Source: Caldilineaceae bacterium (lineage in GTDB: Bacteria; Chloroflexota; Anaerolineae; Caldilineales; Caldilineaceae). Taken from it: a stretch of 64,000 nt of DNA. The stretch's first letter is position 1; the number at the start of each line of letters is the position of its first letter. Made by a program: the position numbers and the translations under genes. The notes beneath the pieces were generated by a model. The model was not told the DNA's origin. It did no database searches and worked only from the letters and a program-made list of their open reading frames with translations. Positions 63,306-64,000 of the stretch are shown piece by piece. Location: positions 62,001 to 126,000 of the forward strand of contig JAJDXQ010000020.1 in the NCBI GenBank assembly GCA_022823185.1, in the 5' to 3' direction.

Positions 63306-64000
63306 CTATTCGCCGCCCTCGACAAGCTCGACCTCGATGGGCGTGTAGCTGTCTCCCATCAGGTCCCCGTCCAACAGTTCGAGGGCCGCCTTGGCCAGGT
63401 CTGTGCGGGCCGCGCCTTCGCTTGGAGGTTCGGAAATAACGCCCCCGTCAACCGACACCTGCACCGTCTGATCCCAAAGCGCCTGGTCCAAAACGCCGAT
63501 GCCTTCCGGCGACGGCCAGATCAGCTTATTGATTTCGTTCAGCTGCCAGCTCATGTGACTGTGGCCGAGGGTTGGCCCGTTGTCGAGCACGACTCGCACA
63601 CAGGCGTCGAAGCTGTCGCGACAGAACTGCCAGCCCTTGAAGCTGGCTGCAAGGAAGCGGATTGCAATGTCCTCATTGCCCTCCTCAGCCAGCCAGGCTT
63701 CGCGCGCGAAGACATGATCCTGCAGCATCGCGGTCCCGACGTCGTTGAAGTCGATGACCACCAGGTCGGAAGGCTGGTAGAGTTCTCCGGTGTCGGGGTT
63801 GACCGCCTCCAAGACCTGTGCGTATTCGTTGTAGATCATCGCCTGGGCGGCGTCGAGCTCCCGGTTGAGCAGAGCCAGCATATCGAAGCTCTGCTGGATG
63901 ACGGTGACGTCGTCAGGGTTGTTCGGGTCGATACCCTCGGCGCGCATCGCCACGAACAGTTCATGCTCGTTGCCGAACCCCCAGGTACCGATCTTCTTGC
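63306..64000 (-). CDS. ABC transporter substrate-binding protein, THI5/NMT1-like (partial)
   Basis: The C-terminal ~230 residues of a binding protein; the start lies beyond the window edge and the reading frame stays open to base 64000. The segment GTWGFGNEHELFVAMRAEG, then DDVTVIQQSFDMLALLN, ELDAAQAMIYNEYAQVLE and DHVFAREAWLAEEGNEDIAI is the pattern of NMT1/THI5 and SsuA-like proteins, which bring pyrimidine precursors, sulfonates or related small molecules to an importer. The signal peptide cannot be seen. It lies 102 bases upstream of the Uma2 gene on the same strand. Confidence 0.82.
   Translation of the reverse strand, partial: KKIGTWGFGNEHELFVAMRAEGIDPNNPDDVTVIQQSFDMLALLNRELDAAQAMIYNEYAQVLEAVNPDTGELYQPSDLVVIDFNDVGTAMLQDHVFAREAWLAEEGNEDIAIRFLAASFKGWQFCRDSFDACVRVVLDNGPTLGHSHMSWQLNEINKLIWPSPEGIGVLDQALWDQTVQVSVDGGVISEPPSEGAARTDLAKAALELLDGDLMGDSYTPIEVELVEGGE

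Overview
The window looks like chromosomal DNA from a GC-rich Chloroflexota bacterium, most like the Caldilinea-type lineages often recovered as environmental genomes. This rests on gene style only: Tat-exported family 5 substrate-binding lipoproteins with a shared mature N-terminus, many Gfo/Idh/MocA oxidoreductases and TIM-barrel sugar isomerases, a PhyH-type dioxygenase, MutL-like proteins and Uma2 proteins. No rRNA, tRNA or CRISPR array was found.

Layout. 1-3300: a fumarylacetoacetase-family enzyme with a good terminator, a decamer tandem repeat and a zinc-knuckle protein on the minus strand. 3756-21118: a large plus-strand uptake locus with three solute-binding lipoproteins, one permease pair, two ATPases, three paralogous beta-propeller proteins and one FG-GAP calcium-loop protein. 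The propellers and the FG-GAP protein lack signal peptides, so the imported substrate (probably an oligosaccharide or glycoconjugate) would be handled inside the cell. 21171-28695: a minus-strand block with a PH-like membrane protein, an ATPase fused to a winged helix, and a six-gene membrane operon that includes a degenerate MutL/GlmL-like protein. 28903-34108: a sugar or polyol catabolic cluster (isomerase, epimerase, two oxidoreductases, PhyH dioxygenase).

34173-37469 is a visibly less GC-rich three-gene cassette (DUF262 protein, OLD-like ATPase, unknown protein) that looks like a transferred anti-phage module. 37535-44935: murJ, a secreted LysM-PA14 repeat protein, a DUF2905 protein, a methyltransferase, an acyl-CoA dehydrogenase and an SDR. 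45263-47363: gatC-gatA behind a near-consensus promoter and a leader with chained alternative hairpins ending in an intrinsic terminator. 47611-53827: an aminotransferase, a subtilisin-like lipoprotein, an N-acyl-D-amino-acid deacylase homologue and a tyrosine recombinase. 53863-58389: a minus-strand operon of DegT aminotransferase, lipoprotein and two glycosyltransferases. 58600-59800: a less GC-rich patch with hicB-hicA and a broken ORF. 59794-64000: an oxidoreductase, an isomerase, an NmrA-like protein, a Uma2 protein and the C-terminal part of a THI5/NMT1-like binding protein.

The strongest candidates for new biology are the gatCA leader switch, the DUF262/ATPase/unknown cassette, the MutL-like membrane operon and the triplicated propeller family. 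All family calls are from reading the proteins; no searches were run.
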